A DNA stretch of 64,000 nucleotides from an uncultured Poribacteria bacterium. GTDB taxonomy: Bacteria; Poribacteria; WGA-4E; WGA-3G. Positions 1 through 9,672 of this stretch are shown here, in pieces. The notes below the pieces were generated by a model. That model ran no database searches, was not told the DNA's origin, and saw only the letters and a program-made list of their open reading frames with translations. The stretch spans positions 1,190,506 through 1,254,505 of the forward strand of contig OX638316.1 of the NCBI GenBank assembly GCA_951812525.1, given 5' to 3'. The position numbers and the translations under genes are program-made. Numbering within the stretch: position 1 is the stretch's first letter; each line of letters opens with the position of its first letter.

Positions 1-201
1 GAGATCCAAATCCGTCAGACTCGTCAAACCCGACAGTGAACTTATACTCGATATCACATTAGACGAGAGATTCAGCGTTTCAAGACGCGTCAGACGCGAG
101 AGTGGACTCAGACTCGCTATCTGATTACCTGAAAGCGTCAAACTCGTCAAATTCTCGGCTTTCTCAAGACCCGTGAGGGTAACAATACTTTGATTCGGTG
201 C
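1..201. repeat. 201-bp intragenic repeat, copy 1
   Basis: Bases 1-201 match 2593-2793 with a single mismatch that I can see (attacctg against attgcctg). The unit encodes three LRRs and the start of a cap module. Such near-identity inside a diverged LRR array points to recent recombination within the gene. Confidence 0.9.
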
Positions 202-3200
202 AGTGAAGGTCCTTAGTCGTGCCATATCTTCTGGAAAGATTGGATCTCCAAGCTCCAGGTTGAGATTTGGAAGATCATTAAGCGCCGTCCTGAGCGCTGC
301 CACTAAGTTATCATCTCGGAAGGTCACTAATCCTGGAAGTGTTATATCGATACTCGTCCGTGCGACCGTCTTGAGTTTTAAGAGCACTCTGACGTTCTCC
401 AACTGTCCAGACTGCGTAAGGTCACTGATCAGGTTGTCATTACCACGGAGATACAACGTCTTCAACTCCAAACCTGACAGGGGCGTAACATCTGTCACGT
501 CGTTATCTTTCGCATCCAATTTACTACTATCTCGCAGATCCAACGTCTTGAGACCACGCAAACCCGATAGCGATGACACATTCTTAATATTATTATCCGC
601 TAAATCCAACCACTCAAGACTACTCAAGCCCGACAACGGATCGATATTGACAATCACATTCTGACCCAAATCTAACGACTTAAGACTACTCAAGCCCCGC
701 AGATTCTGTGGCAGGTTCCCAATCGTATTACCTGCTAAATCCAACGACTCAAGACTACTCAAACTCGACAGCGGATTGATATTCTCAATCGCATTCTGTC
801 CCAAATCCAACACCGTCAATCCAGTTGCTGCTTCAAGTCCTGTCAAATCGTCTATCTGCTTACTGGTGGCTGTGAGACGCGTCAGGTCGGTTAGGTCCGG
901 CATATCGGCTATCGGTCCCCTTAAAATAGGATAACCTCTGGGGATTCGGAGCACACTTCGCACTGACGCTGCTAAGTTAGCATTATTGAAGACTACGATA
1001 TCCGACAGGTTTGGAAGTGTAATCCCCGCAGGCAAAGTTATAGTTGTAGGCGGATCCTTCTGACGGAGGGTATACAGCACTGACGCTTTCGCCATCGTTA
1101 GACCCGTATTCCCGGAGAGATCCAACGTCCTCAAGGCACGCAACCCCTGTAATGCCAAGACATCTGTTATCCGGTTATTAGAGAAGTCTAAACTCGTCAG
1201 ACTTGTGAGATTTGACAGAGTCGTCAGACTCGATATACTATTATTGGCGAGATTCAGCGTTTCAAGTGCTGTCAACTTCGCCAGGGAGCTGACACTTGAT
1301 ATTTTATTACCCGAAAGATACAAATCCGTCAGACCCGTCAAGCCCGATAACGCACTTATACTCGATATATTCTTATTACCCGAGAGATCCAGATCCGTCA
1401 GACCCGTCAGTTTTGATAGCGGGGTCAGACTCGTTATTGTATTACCCGAGAGATTCAAATCCGTCAAGCCCGTCGCCGTCTCAAGACCCGTGATGTTGAC
1501 TATACTCTTACTCGGCGCAGTGAATGTCCTTAGTCGTGCCATATCTTCTGAAAAGATTGGATCTCCAAGCTCCAGGTTGAGATTTGGAAGGGCGTTGAGC
1601 GAACTTCGGAGTGCTGCCACTAAGTTATCATCTTGGAACGTCACTAATCTCGGAAGTGTTATATCGATACTCGTCCGTGCGACCGTCTTGAGTTTTAAGA
1701 GCACTCTGACGTTCTCCAGTTGTTCAGACTGCGTAAGATCACTGATAAGGTTATCATTACCACGGAGATACAACGCCTTCAACTCCAAACCTGACAGGGG
1801 CGTAACATCTGTCACATCGTTATCTTTCGCATCCAATTTACTACTATCTCGCAGATCCAACGTCTTGAGACCACGCAAACCCGATAGCGATGACACACTC
1901 TCAATATTATTATCCGCTAAATCCAACTTCTCAAGACTACTCAAACCCGACAACAGACCGATATTTACAATCACATTCTGACCCAAATCCAACGACTCAA
2001 GACTACTCAAACCCTGCAGATTCCTTGGTAGGTTCCCAATCGTATTACCTGCTAAATCCAACGACACGAGGTTCGCCAAACTCGACAGCGGATCGATATC
2101 TGCAATCACGTTCTGACCCAAATCCAACGCCGTCAAGCCAGTTGCTGCTTCAAGTCCTGTCAAATCGTCTATCTTCCTAGACGCAGCTGTTAGGCGCGTC
2201 AACTTCGCCATTTTGCTCTTTGTAACAGGAAAGCCTGTCGATATACGCAATGTACTTCTCACCGCCGCTTCTAAGGCGGCATTCTTGAATGACACAAGAT
2301 CCTCATCCGTCGGGACTATTACGCCTGTTATCGTCGTGCCTCCCTGCCTGAGTCTATACAGCACGTCTGCATTCGTTATACCCGTATTTCCTGAGAGATC
2401 CAACTCCCTAAGACTGCTCAAATCTTGCAACGGCAATACATTTGTTATACGATTATCTGATAAATCCAACTCCGTCAGATTGATTAAACTTTTTAAGGTA
2501 GTTACACTCGATATATTATTTCCCGAAAGATCCAAATCCGTTAGATCCGTCAGACGGGACAACGAGCTTACACTTGATATCCTATTACCCGAGAGATCCA
2601 AATCCGTCAGACTCGTCAAACCCGACAGTGAACTTATACTCGATATCACATTAGACGAGAGATTCAGCGTTTCAAGACGCGTCAGACGCGAGAGTGGACT
2701 CAGACTCGCTATCTGATTGCCTGAAAGCGTCAAACTCGTCAAATTCTCGGCTTTCTCAAGACCCGTGAGGGTAACAATACTTTGATTCGGTGCGCTGAAC
2801 GTCGTTAGTCGTGCCATATCTTCCGGGAAGATCGCGTCATTAGTTCCTAAACTGAGCTCAGTTCGCAGTGCCGATTTCAAGTTTGCATCCCGGACTGTCA
2901 CTGCAACGGGGAGCGTAATGTCAACTGTTGTTCCTGCTTCTTTGAGTATTACAAGCTGCTTAAGGTCAGCAAGATTCTTGTTGCCACGCACATATAGATA
3001 TCTCAGGTGCGTCATTCCCGAGAGTAGCGCGGTATCGGTTACATTATTATTCCGCAGATCCAGCCGCTCAAGGTTCGTCAATCCTGAGAGCGAGGAGATA
3101 TTTGTAATTTGATTAGTCGCTAAATCCAAGTTTTCAAGGAGGGTCAATCCTGAGAGTGGAGTGAGATCTGAAATTGCATTCTGACCAATATCCAACGTTT

Positions 3201-6200
3201 TCAAGCCCCCAGCAGTCTCAAGCCCACTTAAGGAGGTTATGCCTTTGCCGGAGGCAGTTAGCCGCGTCAACTTTACTATTACATCCGGTAGGATAGGATC
3301 GGCAGCGGCTAACCGCAGTGCTCTTTTGACTGCCGCTTCTAAGTTCGCATCCGTGATTGTTACGGCATTGGGAACTGTTACACCCCTTATTGTTGTACCG
3401 CCTTGGTCGAGGTGATAGAGGGCACCTGGATTCGCGACGCTATTGCCACCCAGATTCAATTGTGTGAGATTATCCAAACCTGCCAGTGGTGACACATCCT
3501 TAATTTGATTATTACGCAAGTCTAATCTCTCAAGACGCGTCAAGTCTTCCAAGGGTTCGAGATCCTCAATCTCGTTATTACTGAGATTCAAATCCGTTAG
3601 ACGCGTCAAATCCTCTAACGGCTCCAGATCTTCTATGTTATTGTTCGAGAGCGTTAAGTCCGTCAAACCTTCCGCCGTTTCAAGACCTGTCAAATCGGAA
3701 ATACTGCGATTCAAAGCCGTTAGACTCGTAAGCCCGTCCATGTCTTCTGGAAGGATAGGGTCTCCGGTGGGTAAACCCATTTGTACGCGGAGTGCCGCCG
3801 CCAAGTTCTCATCCGGAATATTCACGCCTTTCGGCAGCGTAATATCTATACGCGTATTTTCGAGTTTGAGCAATTGCTTCACATTCTCAAGATTCGCATT
3901 TCCACGTAGATACAGATTCTTTAGGGTCGTCAAACTCGACAACGGGGTGACATCCCTCACATCGTTATCTTTCCCATCCGAGCTACTATTATCTCGCAGA
4001 TCCAACGTCTTGAGAACACTCAGACCCGATAGCGATGACACATTCTCAATATTATTATCCGCTAAATCCAACCACTCAAGACTACTCAAACTCGACAGCG
4101 GACCGATATTTACAATCACATTCTGACCCAAATCCAACCACTCAAGACTACTCAAACTCGACAACGGACCGATATCTGCAATCGCATTCTGACCCAAATT
4201 CAACGTCGTCAAGCCAGTTGCTGCTTCAAGTCCTGTCAAATCGTCTATCTGCTTACTGGTGGCTGTGAGACGCGTCAGGTCGGTTAGGTCCGGCATATCG
4301 GCTATCGGTCCCCTTAAAATAGGATAACCCCTGGGGATTCGGAGCACACTTCGCACTGACGCTGCTAAGTTAGCATTGTTGAAGACTACGATCTCCGACA
4401 GGTTCGGAAGTGTAATCCCCGCAGGTAAAGTTATAGTTGTAGGCGGACGCTTCTGACGGAGGGTATACAGCACTGACGCTTTCGCCATCGTTATACCCGT
4501 ATTCCCGGAGAGATCCAACGTCCTCAAGGCACGCAACCCCTGTAATGCCAAGACATCTGTTATCCGGTTATTAGAGAGATCTAAACTCGTCAGACTTGTG
4601 AGATTTGACAGAGTCGTCAGACTCGATATACTATTATTGGCGAGATTCAGGTTCGTCAGATTCGTGAGCTTTGACAGCGGACTTATACTTGATATTTTAT
4701 TACCCGAGAGATCCAAATCCGTCAGACCCGTCAAACCTGATAATGGACTTATACTCGATATATTCTTATTACCCGAGAGATTCAGATCCGTCAGATCCGT
4801 CAGTTTTGACAACGCACTTATACTCGATATGTTGTGACCCGAGAGATCCAAATCCGTCAAACCTGTCGCCGTCTCAAGACCTGTGAGAGTGGCGATAGTC
4901 GCATCCGATTGCGGATTCGGCGCCGAAAGGGTCGTTAAGCTCTGCATATCGACCGGGAAAATCGGGTCATCGTCTTGTAAACTGAGTCGGTCCCGCAGTA
5001 AGGACACTAAGTTATTATCTCCGAAGGTCACTGATCTCGGAAGTGTTATATCAATACTCGTCCGTGCGACCGTCTTGAGTTTTAAAAGTGTTCTGGCGTT
5101 CTCCAGTTGTCCAGACTGCGTAAGATCACTGATAAGGTTGTCATTACCTCGAAGATACAACGTCTTCAGCTCCAAACCTGACAGGGGCGTAACATCTGTC
5201 ACATCGTTATCTTTCGCATCCAATTTACTACTATCTCGCAGATCCAACGTCTTGAGACCACGCAAACCCGACAGCGATGACACATTCTTAATATTATTAT
5301 CCGCTAAATCCAACCACTCAAGACTACTCAAACTCGACAACGGATCGACATTGACAATCACATTCTGACCCAAATCCAACGACTTAAGACTACTCAAGCC
5401 CCGCAGATTCTGTGGCAGGTCCTCAATCGCATTACCTGCTAAATCCAATGACTCAAGACTACTCAAACTCGACAGCGGATTGATACTTTCAATCGCATTC
5501 TGACCCAAATCCAACGCCGTCAAGCCAGTTGCTGCTTCAAGTCCTGTCAAATCGTCTATCTGCTTACTAGTGGCAGTTAGACGCGTTAGCGTATCAAGTC
5601 CCTTTTCACCCGACGGTAAAATTGGGTGTCCCCTCAATATACGTAACGCACTTCGAACCGCTGTTTCTAAAGCCGTATTCGTGAATACCACCACTTCCCC
5701 AGGTTCAGGAACATCCATATCTGGCGGCAACGTTATCGTCGTTCCTGGTCTGAGCCTATATAGCACCGCCGCATTCGTTATACCCGTATTCCCTGAGAGA
5801 TTCAATGTCCTAAGACTGCTCAAACCTTGCAACGGCAACACATCCCGGATACGATTCGTGGAGAGATCCAAACTCGTCAAACTCGTCAAACTCGATAGCG
5901 AACTCAAACTCGATATCTGGTTACCTGAGAGGTTCAAAGTCGTTAGACCCGTCAGGCGGGACAACGCACTTATACTCGATATTTTATTATCCGATAGATC
6001 CAAATCCGTCAGACCCGTCAAGCCCGATAACGCACTTATACTCGATATATTCTTATTACCCGATAGATTCAGATCCGTCAGACCCGTCAGTTTTGATAGG
6101 GAGGTCAGACTCGTTATTGTATTACCCGAGAGATTCAAATCCGTCAAGCCCGTCGCCGTCTCAAGACCCGTGAGGGTAACAATACTTTGATTCGGTGCAG

Positions 6201-9200
6201 TGAATGTCCTTAGTCGTGCCATATCTTCTGAAAAGATTGGATCTCCAAGCTCCAGGTTGAGATTTGGAAGGGCGTTGAGCGAACTTCGGAGTGCTGCCAC
6301 TAAGTTATCATCTTGGAACGTCACTAATCTCGGAAGTGTTATATCGATACTCGTCCGTGCGACCGTCTTGAGTTTTAAGAGCACTCTGGCGTTCTCCAAC
6401 TGTCCAGACTGCGTAAGGTCACTGATCAGGTTGTCATTACCACGGAGATACAACGTCTTCAACTCCAAATCTGACAGGGGCGTAACATCTGTCACATCGT
6501 TATCTTTCCCATCCAATTTACTACTATCTCGCAGATCCAACGTCTTGAGAACACTTAGACCCGACAGCGATGACACATTCTTAATATTATTATCCGCTAA
6601 ATCCAACCACTCAAGACTACTCAAACTCGACAACGGACCGATATTTACAATCACATTCTGACCCAAATCCAACGTCTCAAGACTACTCAAGCCCCGCAGA
6701 TTCTCTGGTAGGTTCTCAATCGCATTACCTGCTAAATCCAATGACTCAAGACTACTCAAACTCGACAGCGGATTGATACTTTCAATCGCATTCTGTCCCA
6801 AATCCAACGCCGTCAAGCCAGTTGCTGCTTCAAGTCCTGTCAGGTCATCTATCTGCTTACTGGTGGCTGTGAGACGCGTCAGGTCGGTTAGGTCCGGCAT
6901 ATCGGCTATCGGTCCCTTTAAAATAGGATAACCTCTGGGGATTCGGAGCACACTTCGCACTGACGCTGCTAAGTTAGCATTGTTGAAGACTACGATATCC
7001 GACAGGTTTGGAAGTGTGATCCCCGCAGGCAAAGTTATAGTTGTAGGGGGATCCTTCTGATGAAGGGTATACAGCACTGACGCTTTCGCCATCGTTATAC
7101 CCGTATTCCCGGAGAGATCCAACGTCCTCAAGGCACGCAACCCCTGTAATGCCAAGACATCTGTTATCCGGTTATTAGAGAGATCTAAACTCGTCAGACT
7201 TGTGAGATTTGACAGAGTCGTCAGACTTGATATACTATTATTAGCGAGATACAGATTCGTCAGATTCGTGAGCTTTGACAGGGGGCTTATACTTGATATT
7301 TTATTACCCGAGAGATCCAAATCCGTCAGACCCGTCAAACCCGATAGTGAACTTATACTCGATATATTCTTATTACCCGATAGATTCAGATCCGTCAAAT
7401 CCATCAGACGGGACAACGCACTTATACTCGATATGTTGTGACCCGAGAGATTCAAATCCGTCAAACCTGTCGCCGTCTCAAGACCTGTGAGAGTGGCGAT
7501 AGTCTCACCCGATTGTGGATTCGGTGCCGAAAGGGTCGTTAAGGTCTGCATATCCACTGGGAAGATCGGGTCATCGTCTTGTAAACTGAGTCGGTTCCAC
7601 AGTAAGGACACTAAGTTATTATCTTGGAACGTCACTGATCTCGGAAGCGTTATATCGATACTCGTCCGTGCGACCGTCTTAAGTTTTACCAGTGTTCTGG
7701 CGTTCGCCAGTTGTCCCGACTGCGTAAGATCGCTAATCAGGTTATCATTACCACGAAGATATAACGTCTTCAGCTCCAAACCTGACAGGGGCGTAACATC
7801 TGTCACATCGTTATCTTTCCCATCCAATCTACTACTATCTCGCAGATCCAACGTCTTGAGACCACGCAAACCCGATAGCGATGACACATTCTTAATATTA
7901 TTATCCGCTAAATCCAACCACTCAAGACTACTCAACCCCGACAACAGATCGATACTTACAATCACATTCTGACCCAAATCCAACCACTCAAGACTACTCA
8001 AGCCCCGCAGATTCTCTGGTAGGTTCTCAATCGCATTACCTGCTAAATCCAACGACTCAAGGTTCGCCAAACTCGACAGCGGATTGATACTCTCAATCGC
8101 ATTCTGTCCCAAATCAAGACTTGTCAATCCCGTCGCTTCCTCAAGTCCTGTCAGGTCATCTATCTGCTTAGACGTCGCTGTTAGGCGCGTCAACTCCGCT
8201 ATTTTGCTCTTTGTAACAGGAAAGCCTGTCGATATACGCAATGTACTTCTCACCGCCGCTTCTAAGGCGGCATTCTTGAATGACACAAGATCCGCATCCG
8301 TCGGGACTGTCATACCATCAGGTGGCGTTATATTCGTCCCTCCCTGTTGGAGTAGATACAACACTTCTATATTCGTTATGCCATCATTGCCTAAAAGATT
8401 CAGCGTCCGTAGGCCGCTCAGACCCTGCAGCGGCAATACATTCGTTATACGATTATCTGATAAATCCAAACTCGTCAGATTGATGAGTCCCGATAAAGAA
8501 CTCACACTCGATATATTATTAGCCGACAGATACAAATCCGTCAGACTCGTCAGGCGGGTGAGGGAACTTACACTCGATATTCTATTGCCTGAAAGATCCA
8601 AATACGTCAGACTCATCAGACCTGAGAGCGAACTTATACTCGATATATTCTTATTACCCGACAAATTCAGATCCGTCAGATCCGTCAGTTTTGACAACGC
8701 ACTTATACTCGATATGTTGTGACCCGAGAGATCCAAATACGTCAAACCTGTCGCCGTCTCAAGACCTGTGAGAGTGGCGATAGTCGCATCAGATTGCGGA
8801 TTCGGTGCCGAAAGTCTTGTTAAGGTCTGCATATCGACCGGGAAAATCGGGTCATCGTCTTGTAAACTGAGTCGGTCGCGCAGTAGGGACACTAAGTTAT
8901 CATCTCCGAAGGTCACTGATCTCGGAAGTGTTATATCAATAGTCGTCCGTGCGACCGTCTTGAGTTTTACCAGTGCTCTGGCGTTCGCCAGTTGACCAGA
9001 CTGCGTAAGATCACTGATCAGGTTATCATTACCTCGAAGATACAACGTCTTCAACTCCACTCCTGACAGTGGAGTAACATCTGTCACATCGTTATCTTTC
9101 CCATCCGAGCTACTATTATCTCGCAGATCTAACGTCTTGAGAACACTTAGACCCGATAGCGATGACACATTCTCAATATTATTATCCGCTAAATCCAACT

Positions 9201-9582
9201 TCTCAAGACTACTCAACCCCGACAACGGATCGAGATTGACAATCACATTTTGACCCAAATCCAACTCTTCAAGGCTCGTTAAACCCGAAAGCGGTCCGAG
9301 ATTCACAATCGCATTATTGCCTAAATCCAAATGCGTCAAACCGGTCGCATTCTCAAGTCCGGTTAAATTGACTATCTCCTTATTAGTGGCTGTTAACCGC
9401 TCCAGCGTTTGGAGATCGTCCTCTAAAATGGGATCCGCATCCGCTATCCGCAGCGCACTTTTCACCACCGCTTCTAAATTGGCATCTGGGAATGTTACCT
9501 CGTTCCCTTGTGCGAAGGCACTACTAACCCAACAACTACACGCTATAAATACGAGGATTAAAGAAATATTCAATCGTTTCAT
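1..9582 (-). CDS. Giant secreted leucine-rich-repeat protein, 3' end outside window
   Basis: The reading frame starts at an ATG at 9582 and is still open at base 1, giving at least 3194 codons. The N-terminus (MKRLNISLILVFIACSCW..SSAFAQG) is a signal peptide with an AxA-type cleavage site; a GAGGGAAA sequence upstream can serve as ribosome binding site. The mature part is built only of 22-residue LRRs (pattern LxxLxxLxLxxNxIxxVSPL) interrupted by cap modules of the form DxNLxxAxRxxLxI..DPI, which I find near 9470, 8890, 8240, 7590, 6950, 6280, 5660, 4985, 4345, 3790, 3320, 2860, 2250, 1610, 960 and 290 (at least 16). It lies 90 bp downstream of the other giant LRR gene on the same strand with no promoter seen between, so co-transcription is likely. 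Unlike its neighbour it has no protease or cadherin domain at its start. The role is unknown; extracellular binding or adhesion is inference. The C-terminus (dockerin or sorting tail expected) is not visible. Confidence 0.9.
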   Translation of the reverse strand, partial: MKRLNISLILVFIACSCWVSSAFAQGNEVTFPDANLEAVVKSALRIADADPILEDDLQTLERLTATNKEIVNLTGLENATGLTHLDLGNNAIVNLGPLSGLTSLEELDLGQNVIVNLDPLSGLSSLEKLDLADNNIENVSSLSGLSVLKTLDLRDNSSSDGKDNDVTDVTPLSGVELKTLYLRGNDNLISDLTQSGQLANARALVKLKTVARTTIDITLPRSVTFGDDNLVSLLRDRLSLQDDDPIFPVDMQTLTRLSAPNPQSDATIATLTGLETATGLTYLDLSGHNISSISALSKLTDLTDLNLSGNKNISSISSLSGLMSLTYLDLSGNRISSVSSLTRLTSLTDLYLSANNISSVSSLSGLINLTSLDLSDNRITNVLPLQGLSGLRTLNLLGNDGITNIEVLYLLQQGGTNITPPDGMTVPTDADLVSFKNAALEAAVRSTLRISTGFPVTKSKIAELTRLTATSKQIDDLTGLEEATGLTSLDLGQNAIESINPLSSLANLESLDLAGNAIENLPENLRGLSSLEWLDLGQNVIVSIDLLSGLSSLEWLDLADNNIKNVSSLSGLRGLKTLDLRDSSRLDGKDNDVTDVTPLSGLELKTLYLRGNDNLISDLTQSGQLANARTLVKLKTVARTSIDITLPRSVTFQDNNLVSLLWNRLSLQDDDPIFPVDMQTLTTLSAPNPQSGETIATLTGLETATGLTDLNLSGHNISSISALSRLMDLTDLNLSGNKNISSISSLSGLTGLTDLDLSGNKISSISPLSKLTNLTNLYLANNSISSLTTLSNLTSLTSLDLSNNRITDVLALQGLRALRTLDLSGNTGITMAKASVLYTLHQKDPPTTITLPAGITLPNLSDIVVFNNANLAASVRSVLRIPRGYPILKGPIADMPDLTDLTRLTATSKQIDDLTGLEAATGLTALDLGQNAIESINPLSSLSSLESLDLAGNAIENLPENLRGLSSLETLDLGQNVIVNIGPLSSLSSLEWLDLADNNIKNVSSLSGLSVLKTLDLRDSSKLDGKDNDVTDVTPLSDLELKTLYLRGNDNLISDLTQSGQLENARVLLKLKTVARTSIDITLPRLVTFQDDNLVAALRSSLNALPNLNLELGDPIFSEDMARLRTFTAPNQSIVTLTGLETATGLTDLNLSGNTITSLTSLSKLTGLTDLNLSGNKNISSISALSGLTGLTDLDLSDNKISSISALSRLTGLTTLNLSGNQISSLSSLSSLTSLTSLDLSTNRIRDVLPLQGLSSLRTLNLSGNTGITNAAVLYRLRPGTTITLPPDMDVPEPGEVVVFTNTALETAVRSALRILRGHPILPSGEKGLDTLTRLTATSKQIDDLTGLEAATGLTALDLGQNAIESINPLSSLSSLESLDLAGNAIEDLPQNLRGLSSLKSLDLGQNVIVNVDPLSSLSSLEWLDLADNNIKNVSSLSGLRGLKTLDLRDSSKLDAKDNDVTDVTPLSGLELKTLYLRGNDNLISDLTQSGQLENARTLLKLKTVARTSIDITLPRSVTFGDNNLVSLLRDRLSLQDDDPIFPVDMQSLTTLSAPNPQSDATIATLTGLETATGLTDLDLSGHNISSISALSKLTDLTDLNLSGNKNISSISPLSGLTGLTDLDLSGNKISSISPLSKLTNLTNLNLANNSISSLTTLSNLTSLTSLDLSNNRITDVLALQGLRALRTLDLSGNTGITMAKASVLYTLRQKRPPTTITLPAGITLPNLSEIVVFNNANLAASVRSVLRIPRGYPILRGPIADMPDLTDLTRLTATSKQIDDLTGLEAATGLTTLNLGQNAIADIGPLSSLSSLEWLDLGQNVIVNIGPLSSLSSLEWLDLADNNIENVSSLSGLSVLKTLDLRDNSSSDGKDNDVRDVTPLSSLTTLKNLYLRGNANLENVKQLLKLENTRIDITLPKGVNIPDENLAAALRVQMGLPTGDPILPEDMDGLTSLTALNRSISDLTGLETAEGLTDLTLSNNNIEDLEPLEDLTRLTDLNLSNNEIEDLEPLEDLTRLERLDLRNNQIKDVSPLAGLDNLTQLNLGGNSVANPGALYHLDQGGTTIRGVTVPNAVTITDANLEAAVKRALRLAAADPILPDVIVKLTRLTASGKGITSLSGLETAGGLKTLDIGQNAISDLTPLSGLTLLENLDLATNQITNISSLSGLTNLERLDLRNNNVTDTALLSGMTHLRYLYVRGNKNLADLKQLVILKEAGTTVDITLPVAVTVRDANLKSALRTELSLGTNDAIFPEDMARLTTFSAPNQSIVTLTGLEKAENLTSLTLSGNQIASLSPLSRLTRLETLNLSSNVISSISSLSGLTSLTDLDLSGNRISSVSSLSRLTDLTDLDLSGNNISSVTTLKSLINLTELDLSDNRITNVLPLQDLSSLRELDLSGNTGITNADVLYRLRQGGTTITGVIVPTDEDLVSFKNAALEAAVRSTLRISTGFPVTKSKMAKLTRLTAASRKIDDLTGLEAATGLTALDLGQNVIADIDPLSSLANLVSLDLAGNTIGNLPRNLQGLSSLESLDLGQNVIVNIGLLSGLSSLEKLDLADNNIESVSSLSGLRGLKTLDLRDSSKLDAKDNDVTDVTPLSGLELKALYLRGNDNLISDLTQSEQLENVRVLLKLKTVARTSIDITLPRLVTFQDDNLVAALRSSLNALPNLNLELGDPIFSEDMARLRTFTAPSKSIVNITGLETATGLTDLNLSGNTITSLTPLSKLTGLTDLDLSGNKNISSISALSGLTGLTDLYLSGNKISSVSSLAKLTALETLNLANNSISSLTTLSNLTSLTSLDFSNNRITDVLALQGLRALRTLDLSGNTGLTMAKASVLYTLRQKDPPTTITLPAGITLPNLSDIVVFNNANLAASVRSVLRIPRGYPILRGPIADMPDLTDLTRLTATSKQIDDLTGLEAATGLTVLDLGQNAIENINPLSSLSSLESLDLAGNTIGNLPQNLRGLSSLKSLDLGQNVIVNIDPLSGLSSLEWLDLADNNIKNVSSLSGLRGLKTLDLRDSSKLDAKDNDVTDVTPLSGLELKTLYLRGNDNLISDLTQSGQLENVRVLLKLKTVARTSIDITLPGLVTFRDDNLVAALRTALNDLPNLNLELGDPIFPEDMARLRTFTAPNQSIVTLTGLEKAENLTSLTLSGNQIASLSPLSRLTRLETLNLSSNVISSISSLSGLTSLTDLDL
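2593..2793. repeat. 201-bp intragenic repeat, copy 2
   Basis: Second copy of the unit at 1-201, in the same orientation and reading frame (offset 2592 bp, a multiple of three). The following sequence diverges immediately, into a different cap module. Confidence 0.9.
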
Positions 9583-9672
9583 AAATGCGTTTCCCTCAAT
9601 TAAATTACTTAAATATGCAAGCTAAGTTCGTAGTAAGGCGTACATCAGGGTACGAACTGGAATGCCCACCCA

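Noticed and set aside
9583-9672. Separate promoter for the partial LRR gene
   Set aside because: No -24/-12 or -35/-10 pair found in the 90-bp gap; read-through from the upstream LRR gene is simpler.
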